A DNA stretch of 63,053 nt from a virus, in the IMG/VR virus record IMGVR_UViG_3300037076_000066, positions 1 to 63,053 of that record. One strand, 5' to 3'. Positions 1 to 7,604 of this stretch are shown here, piece by piece. A program made the position numbers and the translations under genes. The notes below the pieces were generated by a model that had not been told where the DNA came from, did no database searches, and was given only the letters and a program-made list of their open reading frames with translations. Position 1 is the stretch's first letter. Every line of letters begins with the position of its first letter.

Positions 1-1547
1 ACTGCGCCAGTTTCAAGGAAGTTATTTCCACGGAAACCCATCAAGATTAAGTTTTCTTGCATATAAGGATTCTTATATACTTGGAAACGACTTGCAAAGT
101 TACCTACTTTGGAAACACCCATTGCGAATTTGGCACTATCACCATCTGTATTAACTACGAATCCGGGAATTGATTCCAGAATAGTAGCAACAGCAGGTCC
201 TACGACCATGAAGTTAGCACCACCACGGAGAGTCAACTGATGAATGCTGTTCGAGATTTTCTGAATCTTGTTACCAAGAGTCTGATACCACGAAGCTTTG
301 GTGTAGTAACCGAAACCAGCACCAGCACCAGCACTAACAGAGTTATCAACTACTTGATAAGCATTAGCACCAGTCTTGATGATATCACGGTTAATCTTAG
401 CACTCCAACGTTCTTTGTTGATGTTAGGAGCACCCGTAATTAACATGTCAAGGATTTCGAGATCGATTTCCATTGATACATATTCGGAGAGCAATGCCGT
501 TAATTCTGCTTCGGCATCAACGCTATGATAAGCATTCAAATCTTGAGCTAGTTCAGGAGTCCAAACAGCTTTTAATTTGCGAGTTTTAGCAACAATCGGT
601 TCACTGTTCAACTGGAGGTTGATTTCAGGAATTCCGATGTCGGTGTGAAGACCAGTAGAAGTTCCAGAAGCATCAGCAGTCAAACCTTTATCTTCGAAAT
701 CACCACGACCCGTATCAGTAGGTTGAATACTATAATTAACCGTATTAGTTGTAGTTACACCGGAACCACTTACAACGAACACAACTTCATTTCCACTCTT
801 ACGAGTAAATCCGGGGAAATATGTGACGATACCAGAACCACTAATCGTAAACGAACGGCAAGCCGTTAGATCCGGGGATTTAGTTCCAAGAGTAGTTGTC
901 GTAACTGTATAAAGAGTGTTGGCACCTAATGATGACGAGATAGCTTGATTGACGGGGTCATTTGCATTACCCGTATCCCAGTTAATATCCCAAGCTTGAG
1001 CAGATGCCGTTACACAACCAGTGAGTGACGCCGTCTGATCGTTTAGAGTATATCCAAACTTGCCCGGACCATATAAGCCACCAACAGGAGCATTGGTAGA
1101 ACCAAGCTTCCATGAGCCGTCAACGTCCTTACTGCCACTAACCCCACCGAATAGGGATTCGTAATCAGTACCAGAATCTTTCGTGAATGCACCGCTGTTA
1201 GAACCATATTTGAAATCCAGATAGAACACGAGTCCCGACGGGAGATTCATAGGTTGAACAGAGACGAATTCCTTGGCGGCGATTTCAGCGAATACACGAC
1301 GAACGAGGGGAAGAGCTACACCAGCCCATTGTTCGGAGTTGCCAGAAGTTCCGGTAGCGGAAGATTCTTCGATAAGCTGTTTAGCTTGGTTTTCAAGCAA
1401 TACAGACATATTTGATTTTTCAACTTGACTCTTGAGACCTTCAAGTAAGCCAGTTTTGTCCCATTTGGTCACGAGACCACGGGTTTCTTGTAATAGACGA
1501 GCTTGCGGATTAAGCGCACTAGTCAATAATTGTTTTACATCGTTCAT
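1..1547 (-). CDS. 23: Major capsid protein, T4 gp23-like (3' end cut by window edge)
   Basis: Translating the minus strand from ATG at 1545-1547 gives an open frame that runs off the left edge (about 515 codons visible). It forms the hexameric shell of the head. Recognisable gp23-family stretches are VSVQPMNLPSGLVFYLDFKYG (the QPMN-PTG-FALR region of T4 gp23), then EPIVAKTRKLKAVW-TPELAQDLNAYHSVDAEAEL, which matches the family's most conserved segment (SRALKAEYTSELAQDLKAVHGLDAE in T4; given here only in outline), and later FMVVGPAVATILESIPGF. The gene is visibly richer in G+C and in preferred codons than its neighbours, as expected for the most abundant virion protein. It lies 41 bases downstream of the scaffold-like gene, the T4 order 21-22-23 except that here the protease is elsewhere. 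The insert between residues about 130 and 240 is not shared with T4 and may be a surface domain. Identity is secure; the C-terminus is not visible. Confidence 0.93.
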   Translation of the reverse strand, partial: MNDVKQLLTSALNPQARLLQETRGLVTKWDKTGLLEGLKSQVEKSNMSVLLENQAKQLIEESSATGTSGNSEQWAGVALPLVRRVFAEIAAKEFVSVQPMNLPSGLVFYLDFKYGSNSGAFTKDSGTDYESLFGGVSGSKDVDGSWKLGSTNAPVGGLYGPGKFGYTLNDQTASLTGCVTASAQAWDINWDTGNANDPVNQAISSSLGANTLYTVTTTTLGTKSPDLTACRSFTISGSGIVTYFPGFTRKSGNEVVFVVSGSGVTTTNTVNYSIQPTDTGRGDFEDKGLTADASGTSTGLHTDIGIPEINLQLNSEPIVAKTRKLKAVWTPELAQDLNAYHSVDAEAELTALLSEYVSMEIDLEILDMLITGAPNINKERWSAKINRDIIKTGANAYQVVDNSVSAGAGAGFGYYTKASWYQTLGNKIQKISNSIHQLTLRGGANFMVVGPAVATILESIPGFVVNTDGDSAKFAMGVSKVGNFASRFQVYKNPYMQENLILMGFRGNNFLETGA

Positions 1548-1588
1548 AATTTTATTTTATTTTTTGGTTTCTAAGTTTATCTCGACCG

Positions 1589-2884
1589 TTATTTGTTTAC
1601 TATCTTAATTCCAGCGAGTTCTTGGAATCTTGATCTACTTAAAGCATTTTCAGAAATAATTTCTTTCGTTTGCTTTTCCGTTACAACTTGTTTGCTAGTA
1701 GCGAGACCTTCAGTGATGGCAGCAACTCTTGCAGGTGAAACTGATTTAGCAGTTACTTTCTTAGGAGTTGAGGTTGCACTGAAACTTAGAGCATCGGCAT
1801 AGTTAGCGAACGTCTGTTTAACTTCACGAATATTGCGGGACAAATCAAACATTTCAACGATTCGCAATTTCTGCTCACCATTGATGCTGTGTTCTTTAAA
1901 TAGCTTATTCGTGTAAAGCAATTTAGCGTTCAGCAAGTTGATTTCATTAAGTTCATTTTTAAGAAAACTAATAGCATTGGATTGCTCAGTAATTGTCTTA
2001 TTAGCTTCGGTTAATTTGGCAGTTGATTCAAAATCTCCACCACTATTAGGACGAGCCGCTTTCAATGCCGGACCAGATGTTCCACCTAGTTTCGGAGTTG
2101 ATAGATTAGTTGGGGTAGCGTTTTTTGCTACATTAGGACGTTTGGCAGTAGTTGCATCTTTTGCTTCTACAGTGCTTTCCGGCATTCCATTATCAGTAAC
2201 ACCACCCGATTCAAGTTTGGAACTTGAAGATGCAGCACTAGCAGGTTTATTGGAACCACCAGTTTTACCACCAATACCAGATGATTTTAGTTTAGTATCT
2301 TCATCCAATTTTTCTTTTTCTTCGTCATCTTCCGAGGCAATTTCTTTCTTCAAAGATTCGAGTAATTCATCTAAATCGAGTTCTTCATCCATTCCGGCAC
2401 CAGCACCATTCGGTTCGGACGGAGGTAATTCGGGTTCAGCACCCATATCACCAGTCGGTTCCGCACCCATGCCAGCCGAAGGAGCAGCAACAACAATAAC
2501 AGGAGCCTGAACAACCGGAGTTCCTTCAGGAGCAGTAGTTCCTTCCGGAGCAGGAGTAGCAACGGCAGGAGCAGCACCAGTCGGTGCAGTAGGTCCTTCG
2601 GGAGCAGGAGATTCTTCACCACCACCAACAGGTTCGCCCGTTGAACCTTCAATATCAGATTCTAATTCTTTAATGAGAGAATCAATATCGGCTTCACCAA
2701 CAACAGATTCATCTTCCATAGGAGCAGAAGTAGCCGATTCTTTTTTAAGTTTTTCGGCAAATAGTGCTTGGTATTTATCATTGAATTGTTCTTCAAGAGC
2801 AACTTTAGCATTGGCCAGAGCAGTTTGTCTTACGGCTTTTGCCAGAGCAATTGCTTCGGTAATTTCAGATTTAGTAGTATTCAT
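1589..2884 (-). CDS. Probable prohead scaffold/core protein (gp22-like position)
   Basis: 431 residues, directly upstream of the capsid gene and co-oriented with it, where T4 has the scaffold gene 22. Residues 1-60 are helical and charged; residues 60-170 are a low-complexity Pro/Ala/Gly/Glu tract; residues 170-200 are very acidic (EDDEEKEKLDED); the C-terminal third is again helical and basic and ends with SRFQELAGI. A closing (R/F)xQELAGI motif is, to my recollection, common in scaffold proteins of T4-like phages. Known role of the family: assembly core that is degraded by the prohead protease. The assignment rests mainly on position and composition, not on sequence similarity that I can verify, so a decoration or internal head protein is possible. 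Confidence 0.6.
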   Translation of the reverse strand: MNTTKSEITEAIALAKAVRQTALANAKVALEEQFNDKYQALFAEKLKKESATSAPMEDESVVGEADIDSLIKELESDIEGSTGEPVGGGEESPAPEGPTAPTGAAPAVATPAPEGTTAPEGTPVVQAPVIVVAAPSAGMGAEPTGDMGAEPELPPSEPNGAGAGMDEELDLDELLESLKKEIASEDDEEKEKLDEDTKLKSSGIGGKTGGSNKPASAASSSSKLESGGVTDNGMPESTVEAKDATTAKRPNVAKNATPTNLSTPKLGGTSGPALKAARPNSGGDFESTAKLTEANKTITEQSNAISFLKNELNEINLLNAKLLYTNKLFKEHSINGEQKLRIVEMFDLSRNIREVKQTFANYADALSFSATSTPKKVTAKSVSPARVAAITEGLATSKQVVTEKQTKEIISENALSRSRFQELAGIKIVNK

Positions 2885-3032
2885 ATTTTATTTTCGTTTT
2901 TTGTTAATCTGAAGTTATTGGAACTCCAATCAAGAATTTTTTATTAATGTGCCAGCACAAGAATGCTGTATTATAAATATAAATATATATTAAAAATCGA
3001 AAAACACAAAAAATCTTTATATTTATTATCAT
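2885..3032. promoter_or_regulatory. Divergent intergenic region between head genes and plus-strand genes
   Basis: 148 bases separating the divergent genes that start at 2884 and 3033. It holds two overlapping TATAAATAT copies at 2972-2986 (in plus orientation; they read ATATTTATA toward the scaffold/capsid operon) and a short inverted repeat CAGCA-N6-TGCTG at 2954-2969, which would lie in the leader of the minus-strand transcript. The plus-strand gene has its own ATATTTATT at 3019-3027. Promoter function is inferred from the same motif preceding many other structural genes. Confidence 0.5.
3019..3027 (+). promoter_or_regulatory. Start-proximal ATATTTATT element
   Basis: ATATTTATT, one mismatch from the recurrent ATATTTATA element, 5 bases before the ATG at 3033. 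Proposed late promoter. Confidence 0.4.
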
Positions 3033-3647
3033 ATGATTAATGAAAAACTACAAAACATAATAAAATCGAGGGATTCCTTAGATTTTAATGGTAAAAAAAA
3101 GTTATTAAAAATATTAAAAGAATGTAAAAAATCATATAAATCATTAATTTATGAGAATGATGATGTCGATTTAAATGTTATTGCTAAAAAATTTAATACT
3201 CAATCTGATTTTAATAGTTATGTGGCACAACATCGAGGATTACAGATTTTGCCGCAGGAAAAGCAAGCAATTGTAAATTATACATCGGCTAAACCAGTTG
3301 AGATGAATGATTTTATGGTGAAATATGAATCGACTGATGATTATTCTAACAATAATACGACAATCGTTAAAAAATTAAAAGAAGGTAATCAATTTTGTTG
3401 GACGGCGTTTTCTAAGAATACTAATATGGAATCTTCAACTAATACACAACAAGGGGATAATAATTTGCAAGAAATTGATGGAGAACAACAACCATCTACC
3501 CAACAACAAGCGAATCAGCAACAACCACCCCCTGAAGAAATTCCTAAAATTGATAATACTTTAGAAGTAATTAAAAGTGTTCCCTTTACAGATGAAACTA
3601 ATGGGGCTAAAATAGTCTCAGAATTTTTAATTAAACTTGATATCTAA
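3033..3647 (+). CDS. Hypothetical protein, Gln-rich
   Basis: 204 residues; I do not recognise the family. The N-terminal 60 residues are Lys-rich and predicted helical (LNxIIKSRDSLDF-type), the middle is mixed, and residues 135-170 are a Gln/Pro-rich linker (QQPSTQQQANQQQPPPEE). No signal peptide or membrane segment. First of three plus-strand genes (3033-4557) that lie divergent from the head operon and each carry a separate ATATTTATA-type element before the ATG, so they are probably late genes and possibly minor virion or assembly proteins. The reading frame is complete and tightly spaced with the next gene, which supports it being real. Confidence 0.7.
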   Translation: MINEKLQNIIKSRDSLDFNGKKKLLKILKECKKSYKSLIYENDDVDLNVIAKKFNTQSDFNSYVAQHRGLQILPQEKQAIVNYTSAKPVEMNDFMVKYESTDDYSNNNTTIVKKLKEGNQFCWTAFSKNTNMESSTNTQQGDNNLQEIDGEQQPSTQQQANQQQPPPEEIPKIDNTLEVIKSVPFTDETNGAKIVSEFLIKLDI

Positions 3648-3658
3648 CTATTTGAGTT

Positions 3659-3667
3659 ATATTTATA
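3659..3667 (+). promoter_or_regulatory. Start-proximal ATATTTATA element
   Basis: Exact ATATTTATA ending 3 bases before the ATG at 3671, within the 23-base gap after the previous stop codon. No Shine-Dalgarno sequence is present. Confidence 0.5.
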
Positions 3668-3670
3668 TCT

Positions 3671-3991
3671 ATGATCCTCTTAAAAGAACTATTAGATTCC
3701 ATTGATAAAGATAATAAGTCGGGTATGATATGTATTGATAATTGGAAATTGAGTGAAGTAGAATATCTTCATAACGTAGGATTTATCTTTGAAGATGATT
3801 ATAAAATGTCAACTCCGAAGCCTCCTATTATTTCTATTTATAAAAAGAAAGATAGTGCCGACGATAAAAAATCAAAGGGAACTTTCTATTTAGAAGAACC
3901 TGATAAGAGTATTAAGACCTTTAACGAATTTAAAGATATGATACTTTTCTTTGATAAATATGAACAAAGCGAGATTGACGATAGAGAATAA
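3671..3991 (+). CDS. Hypothetical protein
   Basis: 106 residues, acidic, no recognised family. It contains a central basic-to-acidic segment (YKKKDSADDKKSKG) and an otherwise mixed alpha/beta composition without Cys clusters, signal peptide or membrane segment. Its own ATATTTATA element lies 3 bases before ATG, so it may be transcribed separately from the upstream gene. The start is chosen because of that element and because the gap to the preceding stop is only 23 bases. Confidence 0.65.
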   Translation: MILLKELLDSIDKDNKSGMICIDNWKLSEVEYLHNVGFIFEDDYKMSTPKPPIISIYKKKDSADDKKSKGTFYLEEPDKSIKTFNEFKDMILFFDKYEQSEIDDRE

Positions 3992-4014
3992 TCAAATAAA
4001 ACACAATTTCAAAT

Positions 4015-4023
4015 ATATTTATA
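4015..4023 (+). promoter_or_regulatory. Start-proximal ATATTTATA element
   Basis: Exact ATATTTATA followed by CCT and the ATG at 4027. Same geometry as the element at 3659. Confidence 0.5.
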
Positions 4024-4026
4024 CCT

Positions 4027-4557
4027 ATGAGCATTTTAAAAAATACCAAGTTATCCCTCAAACAAATTGTTGAGAATTTAGATAAAATTCCATCTTCTAC
4101 CGGATTTGATGATGAGCCGAAGAAATTAACACCAGAACAAAAGAAACGTTTAATGGAGATGGCCGCACAATTTGAAAAATTCGGAGAAGTATTTAGAAAT
4201 GAAGCCGCTATTTTAGAATCTACTAAATCAATGACGGAATTATGTGAATTAGCGGAGACTTACGCTGTTAATGAGTGCCCCGATGTCTTTCAGAGCGACA
4301 TCGTGAAGAAGGATATGGTTAATATGAAAAAACATATTTCGGAACACAGCAAAATCGCTAAGGAATGTTATGCTAGAATGCAACAGCTACGAGTCTCTCA
4401 TGAAAACATCGGGCACATTTTGAATAGGTATTATAATCTCAAAGAAATTGCTGAAAGTATGGGATTTACTCCGTCTAGTGCTACTACAGTTGCCGGAACA
4501 CCACAAACTCCATTGGAAATTGGTGCGGCTCCTCAAGTAATGGAACGCAAGAAATAA
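4027..4557 (+). CDS. Hypothetical helical protein
   Basis: 176 residues, family not recognised. Predicted almost entirely helical: EQKKRLMEMAAQFEKFGEVF at residues 38-57 and repeated amphipathic stretches to about residue 145, then a disordered Ser/Thr/Ala/Pro tail. The closing residues MERKK are basic. Last gene of the plus-strand trio; it converges with the zinc-ribbon gene at 4571-4849 (13-base gap). A late promoter-like element precedes its start. A role in the virion or as an assembly factor would be a guess from location only. Confidence 0.7.
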   Translation: MSILKNTKLSLKQIVENLDKIPSSTGFDDEPKKLTPEQKKRLMEMAAQFEKFGEVFRNEAAILESTKSMTELCELAETYAVNECPDVFQSDIVKKDMVNMKKHISEHSKIAKECYARMQQLRVSHENIGHILNRYYNLKEIAESMGFTPSSATTVAGTPQTPLEIGAAPQVMERKK

Positions 4558-4570
4558 TCATTACTTCTTA

Positions 4571-4849
4571 CTAATCGCCATAACAAGTTCCTTTGGGACA
4601 TCGTTTAACTTTAACAAATCTTTTACGTTTTAAACATTCCGGACAAGGGATATAAGTTACTGGTTCTTTCCAATTATCCGTTATTTTTCTAATTTTTACA
4701 TTATCAGCATCTCGCTCTTTAATGGGCATCCATATTCTTTTCGTTATATAATATTTAACGCAACATGCAGGTATTCCTGAGTGGACGAGTCCACATTCTA
4801 TATGGTGAGGAATTTCAACTAAATTTAAATATATATTTGTTTTCGTCAT
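4571..4849 (-). CDS. Small Cys-rich (zinc-ribbon-like) protein
   Basis: 92 residues with seven cysteines: C20, a CC pair in GIPACCVKY, a CPEC knuckle in YIPCPECLKRKRF and C-x5-C at the C-terminus (RCPKGTCYGD). The pattern suggests one or two metal-binding ribbons, but no named family is recognised. It ends with TAG, which is rare among phage genes here. Expressed on the minus strand, convergent with 4027-4557. Function unknown; small nucleic-acid-binding proteins of this sort are frequent in accessory regions of large phages. Confidence 0.6.
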   Translation of the reverse strand: MTKTNIYLNLVEIPHHIECGLVHSGIPACCVKYYITKRIWMPIKERDADNVKIRKITDNWKEPVTYIPCPECLKRKRFVKVKRCPKGTCYGD

Positions 4850-4884
4850 ATCTTCTTAAAAGACTTTTTTATTGATGAAGATAT

Positions 4885-5106
4885 TCATTTATTAATTTTA
4901 ATTAAGACTTTAAATTTTGTCGATTTCCCATATCTAGAAGGAACTGCTTCAAATTTTATCGTGCCGTCGTGAATGGTTTCCATCATTGATATTTGATAAT
5001 ATTTATCTTCGATTTGAAGAACATCGTGGGGCATTATTTTTTCACGGGTAATACCAGATACTCCGCTAATACCTTCTTTAATTTCAATTATATCTTTTAG
5101 AGTCAT
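4885..5106 (-). CDS. Hypothetical small protein
   Basis: 73 residues, beta-rich by composition (KYYQISMMETIHDGTIKFEA), no recognised motif. It begins one base after the stop of the downstream-of-IS gene fragment at 5108, so before the insertion it probably formed an operon with the gene interrupted by the IS element. Start ATG at 5104-5106 follows that stop directly. Confidence 0.55.
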   Translation of the reverse strand: MTLKDIIEIKEGISGVSGITREKIMPHDVLQIEDKYYQISMMETIHDGTIKFEAVPSRYGKSTKFKVLIKINK

Positions 5107-5107
5107 A

Positions 5108-5310
5108 TTATTTCTTAGTCAATTCAACAATGTCATTGTATAATTTTACAATTAAACTTTTTTCTCGTTTATTAAATGCTATATGTTCTATATTATTGTA
5201 TGTAGTTTCCATCTCAAGAATATGAGGAGATATCTTCTCATTCCTCAATTTAGATATTTTAACTTGTATTTTTTCAATTTCTTTTTCCAATGCAGCCGCA
5301 TCATTTTCAT
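5108..5310 (-). pseudogene. 3' fragment of gene interrupted by TnpB element
   Basis: The frame read on the minus strand from 5310 encodes DENDAAALEKEIEKIQ and continues as a coiled-coil tail to the TAA at 5108. It has no ATG of its own; the only nearby start in frame is TTG at 5288-5290. Removing 5311-6663 joins it in frame to the 5' fragment at 6664-6904 (80 codons plus one base there, two bases plus 67 codons here), restoring a single 147-residue protein in which LELLKLLIE runs straight into DENDAAALEK. I infer one gene split by the IS element. Function of the intact protein is unknown. Confidence 0.7.
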
Positions 5311-5329
5311 CATCTGTCTCGCAAGGAAA

Positions 5330-5352
5330 CCCAGACGGCTTTAGCCTCTGGG
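5330..5352 (+). repeat. Left-end subterminal hairpin of TnpB element
   Basis: Stem CCCAGA/TCTGGG, bulged C at 5336, inner stem GGC/GCC and loop TTTA. In this family such hairpins are recognised by TnpA as single-stranded DNA. It pairs in design with the right-end hairpin at 6633-6655. Confidence 0.8.
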
Positions 5353-5435
5353 AGGAATTGCGACATTCTCAATATATTATCAGATAACTAATAATTGTCA
5401 AGTAATATTTAAATTTAGTTGATTATCAACAACTT

Positions 5436-6647
5436 ATGACTAATTTTGAAGATTTATTGTATTTTGACAATTCTTCACTATATTTATATATTGTAGTGAA
5501 GACATATAACACAAAATTAATATTCAGTTGTCCCGAAGATAAAATTCTTCTCGTTGAAACATTGAATTTAAAACAGCAAGCCGCAAATATTATTTCTAAA
5601 ATTAGATTTGATATGAAGACTTGTAATGGTATTATGCCTCTTCACCAACGCTCTTATAAATTAATTAAAGAACAATTACCAACTCTTCCTTCTCAATATA
5701 TCATAAAAGCAGAACAGGATGTCATTGCTAAATATAAAACAATTAGAAAAAATAAACATAAAATAAATGAAGCCGTTACTTTTTCCAAATTATCAACCTC
5801 ATTAGATAAAAGAATTTATAAGTTTTTAGATGATAATAGAATTAAATTGACTACCCACGATAAGAGAATTGTATGTGAATTTGAAACGTATACTAAATTA
5901 AATGAGATGTTGTCTAAGTATAAATTGAGAGACCCATCGGTATTTGTAACTCAAAATAATGACGTTTATGTTTCTCTTGTGTTTGATGATACATTAGAAT
6001 TTATCGATAATAATAAAGCAATCGGAATTGATTTAGGACTAAAACGATTGGTAGCAACTAGTGATGGAACTATAATTAAAGGAAATGAATTTAATAAACA
6101 AAAGAGAAAGATAAGATGGAACAAAAGAAAATTCCAAAGTAAGAAAAATAATTCTCATTCTTCTCGTAAAAAATTAAAATCACTTCGAAAAAAAGAAGCA
6201 AATTTTAGTAAAAATTATATTCATCACGTTGTTAATAATTTATTAAAATCGACAGATGTTAATACATTTGTTATCGAAGATTTAAGTAAAATAAAAAGTA
6301 AGAATAAGGGGAAAAGATTTAACAATCGATTAAGTCAGGTTCCCTTTTATAAGTTTAAGGAAATTTTAATCTACAAAGCACAATCTCTCGGAAAGAGAGT
6401 GGAAATGGTTAAGCCTTATTTTACATCTCAAAATGACCATAGAGGTATTGAGAGTGGTAAAAGAGTAGGTTGTAGATATTATAGTTCGGATGGTGTAGTG
6501 TTAGATGCTGATGTAAATGCAGCAATTAATATACTACAACGAAGTCAGAACAAACACTCCAACTCGTCTTGTAAAGGACTGGATGGACAGGTGACTGTCA
6601 ACTCACCAATCGTCGGAATTAATTCCGGCAAGCCCAAGCGTCTTTAG
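5436..6647 (+). CDS. tnpB: TnpB RNA-guided nuclease (IS200/IS605 family)
   Basis: 403 residues from the first ATG. Family similarity probably begins at residue 21 (VKTYNTKLIF), so GTG at 5496 is an alternative start; an ATATTTATA element lies at 5480-5488 just before it. RuvC-like catalytic residues are all present: D199 in GIDLGLKRLV, E281 in FVIEDLSKIK, and D359 in LDADVNAAINIL. Between the second and third motifs the usual four-cysteine zinc ribbon is degenerate: TSQNDHRGIESGKRVGCRYY keeps only C346. Known function: TnpB cuts DNA next to a target-adjacent motif using an omega RNA made from the element's right end, favouring retention of the element. The stop codon TAG lies inside the right-end hairpin. 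Nuclease activity without a zinc ribbon is plausible but untested. Confidence 0.9.
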   Translation: MTNFEDLLYFDNSSLYLYIVVKTYNTKLIFSCPEDKILLVETLNLKQQAANIISKIRFDMKTCNGIMPLHQRSYKLIKEQLPTLPSQYIIKAEQDVIAKYKTIRKNKHKINEAVTFSKLSTSLDKRIYKFLDDNRIKLTTHDKRIVCEFETYTKLNEMLSKYKLRDPSVFVTQNNDVYVSLVFDDTLEFIDNNKAIGIDLGLKRLVATSDGTIIKGNEFNKQKRKIRWNKRKFQSKKNNSHSSRKKLKSLRKKEANFSKNYIHHVVNNLLKSTDVNTFVIEDLSKIKSKNKGKRFNNRLSQVPFYKFKEILIYKAQSLGKRVEMVKPYFTSQNDHRGIESGKRVGCRYYSSDGVVLDADVNAAINILQRSQNKHSNSSCKGLDGQVTVNSPIVGINSGKPKRL

Positions 6648-6680
6648 ACCTTGGGTAGTTGACCTTCAATTAATAATTTT
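6480..6680 (+). ncRNA. Predicted omega RNA and guide segment of TnpB
   Basis: Inferred only from the family rule that the guide RNA scaffold derives from the 3' end of tnpB and the right end of the element, with the guide being the flanking DNA. If correct, the scaffold ends at 6663 and the guide begins at 6664 (CTTCAATTAATAATTTTAAC). The 5' limit given is approximate. No RNA evidence is available. Confidence 0.35.
6633..6655 (+). repeat. Right-end subterminal hairpin of TnpB element
   Basis: CCCAAG-c-GTC-TTTA-GAC-CTTGGG, matching the left-end hairpin in bulge and loop, 8 bases from the inferred element tip at 6663. Confidence 0.8.
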
Positions 6681-6904
6681 AACAATTCTAATTTATCAAC
6701 ATTTGATAATTTTAAAATCTCAGTTCTATCCCAATAATCAAAATCCCCAATTCCATAAAAACTATCGAAACACTGCCTAAATTTTTTATATCTGGTATTA
6801 ATATATTCACTAACTTGACGAGTAGAATAGCACGTTGGAGGAGGATTCATTCCCATCCATATCCATGCCCAGTTATCATTTCCTCTTGGATTTTTATTAC
6901 TCAT
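6664..6904 (-). pseudogene. 5' fragment of gene interrupted by TnpB element
   Basis: ATG at 6902-6904 begins MSNKNPRGNDNWAWIWMG. Eighty native codons lead to LELLKLLIE; beyond that the frame reads into the IS right end and gains an artificial tail GQLPKV before TAA at 6644. The fragment is therefore about 86 residues if translated. It contains many aromatic residues (NWAWIWMG, DFDYWDR) but no family I recognise. The other part of the gene is at 5108-5310. Whether the truncated protein is stable is unknown. Confidence 0.65.
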
Positions 6905-6941
6905 AATATTTTCATGTAATGATTTTTGTTTTTTAATTCTT

Positions 6942-7604
6942 TCATAAAGTTAATTTTACTCTCCAAACAGATATCATTTTGCCGGTCATTTGACTTAGAG
7001 TTGGATTTAAATTTTTAATATATTTTGCCGTATTTTTCTCTATCATATCTTCCAGACAACTTAAATCTTTGATTTTTCCTAAATCTTGCCAACCACCCAT
7101 AACAAAAAATTTAAAGTGATTCTTAAAATAATCAATATCAACTACCAGTCCATCATTAGTATTTACTACGACCCATAATTTCATTTTTTCGATAGTTGAC
7201 CCATTGACAATATCAATCCCATCATATCGTTCATCTATAACATCGAACAAATTTAAATCAGAAACATTTAAACTGGTTCCGTTTATTCTCCAGTATAGAT
7301 TTTCACATTTAAATTTGTAAACATTATATAATTCGCCAATTTTTGTGGCACATAACTCAATCTCCCCTATATAATCAGAATTAACATTATAATCAGTTGA
7401 TAATCCTAGATTTGGGTCGTTTAACTTATTCAGAGGAACGCAAGATAATGTTATAATATCATTATGTTTCTTTGGAATTAATACGTGAGTGCATATATTC
7501 TCCAAGAAAAAATTACCCAATTCTTCTTGTCCTGTTTTTGAACAATCACTAAATCTATAAGGATATACTATTACGTCTCTCGTGTTAAATTTTTGGTAGG
7601 TCAT
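6942..7604 (-). CDS. Hypothetical protein
   Basis: 220 residues, no recognised family; mixed alpha/beta composition, no signal peptide, membrane helix or Cys cluster. Its ATG overlaps the TGA of the upstream nucleotidyltransferase gene (ATGA at 7601-7604), so the two are translationally coupled and may act together. The C-terminus MISVWRVKLTL is beta-like. I cannot assign a function. Confidence 0.65.
   Translation of the reverse strand: MTYQKFNTRDVIVYPYRFSDCSKTGQEELGNFFLENICTHVLIPKKHNDIITLSCVPLNKLNDPNLGLSTDYNVNSDYIGEIELCATKIGELYNVYKFKCENLYWRINGTSLNVSDLNLFDVIDERYDGIDIVNGSTIEKMKLWVVVNTNDGLVVDIDYFKNHFKFFVMGGWQDLGKIKDLSCLEDMIEKNTAKYIKNLNPTLSQMTGKMISVWRVKLTL

Larger units (their letters stand above)
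5311..6663 (+). mobile_element. IS200/IS605-type element carrying only tnpB (IS1341-like)
   Basis: Boundaries are inferred from three independent signs. First, near-terminal imperfect palindromes of the same architecture lie at both ends: CCCAGA-c-GGC-TTTA-GCC-TCTGGG at 5330-5352 and CCCAAG-c-GTC-TTTA-GAC-CTTGGG at 6633-6655, each with a bulged C and TTTA loop. Second, the left flank ends TTCAT (5306-5310), a plausible target pentamer, and the right end finishes TTGAC (6659-6663), as in characterised family members. Third, deleting exactly 5311-6663 restores a reading frame across the site. No tnpA transposase is present, so the element depends on a Y1 transposase supplied elsewhere or is stranded. 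Confidence 0.82.

Noticed and set aside
1938-2510. Long plus-strand frame opposite the scaffold gene
   Set aside because: It is the antisense of a low-complexity Pro/Ala/Gly/Glu tract; such composition produces long shadow frames. The minus-strand frame has the gene context.
2371-2652. Minus-strand frame rich in Leu inside the scaffold gene
   Set aside because: Frame-shifted reading of the same low-complexity tract, no start context and no independent motif.
2972-2986. T4-type late promoter TATAAATA for the plus-strand genes
   Set aside because: The copies lie about 45 bases from the ATG, unlike the tight 3-5 base spacing elsewhere; they more likely serve the minus-strand operon, where the motif reads ATATTTATA.
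5108-5290. Independent 60-residue gene starting with TTG
   Set aside because: The frame continues upstream without a stop to the exact IS border and joins in frame to the fragment on the other side, so it is part of an interrupted gene.
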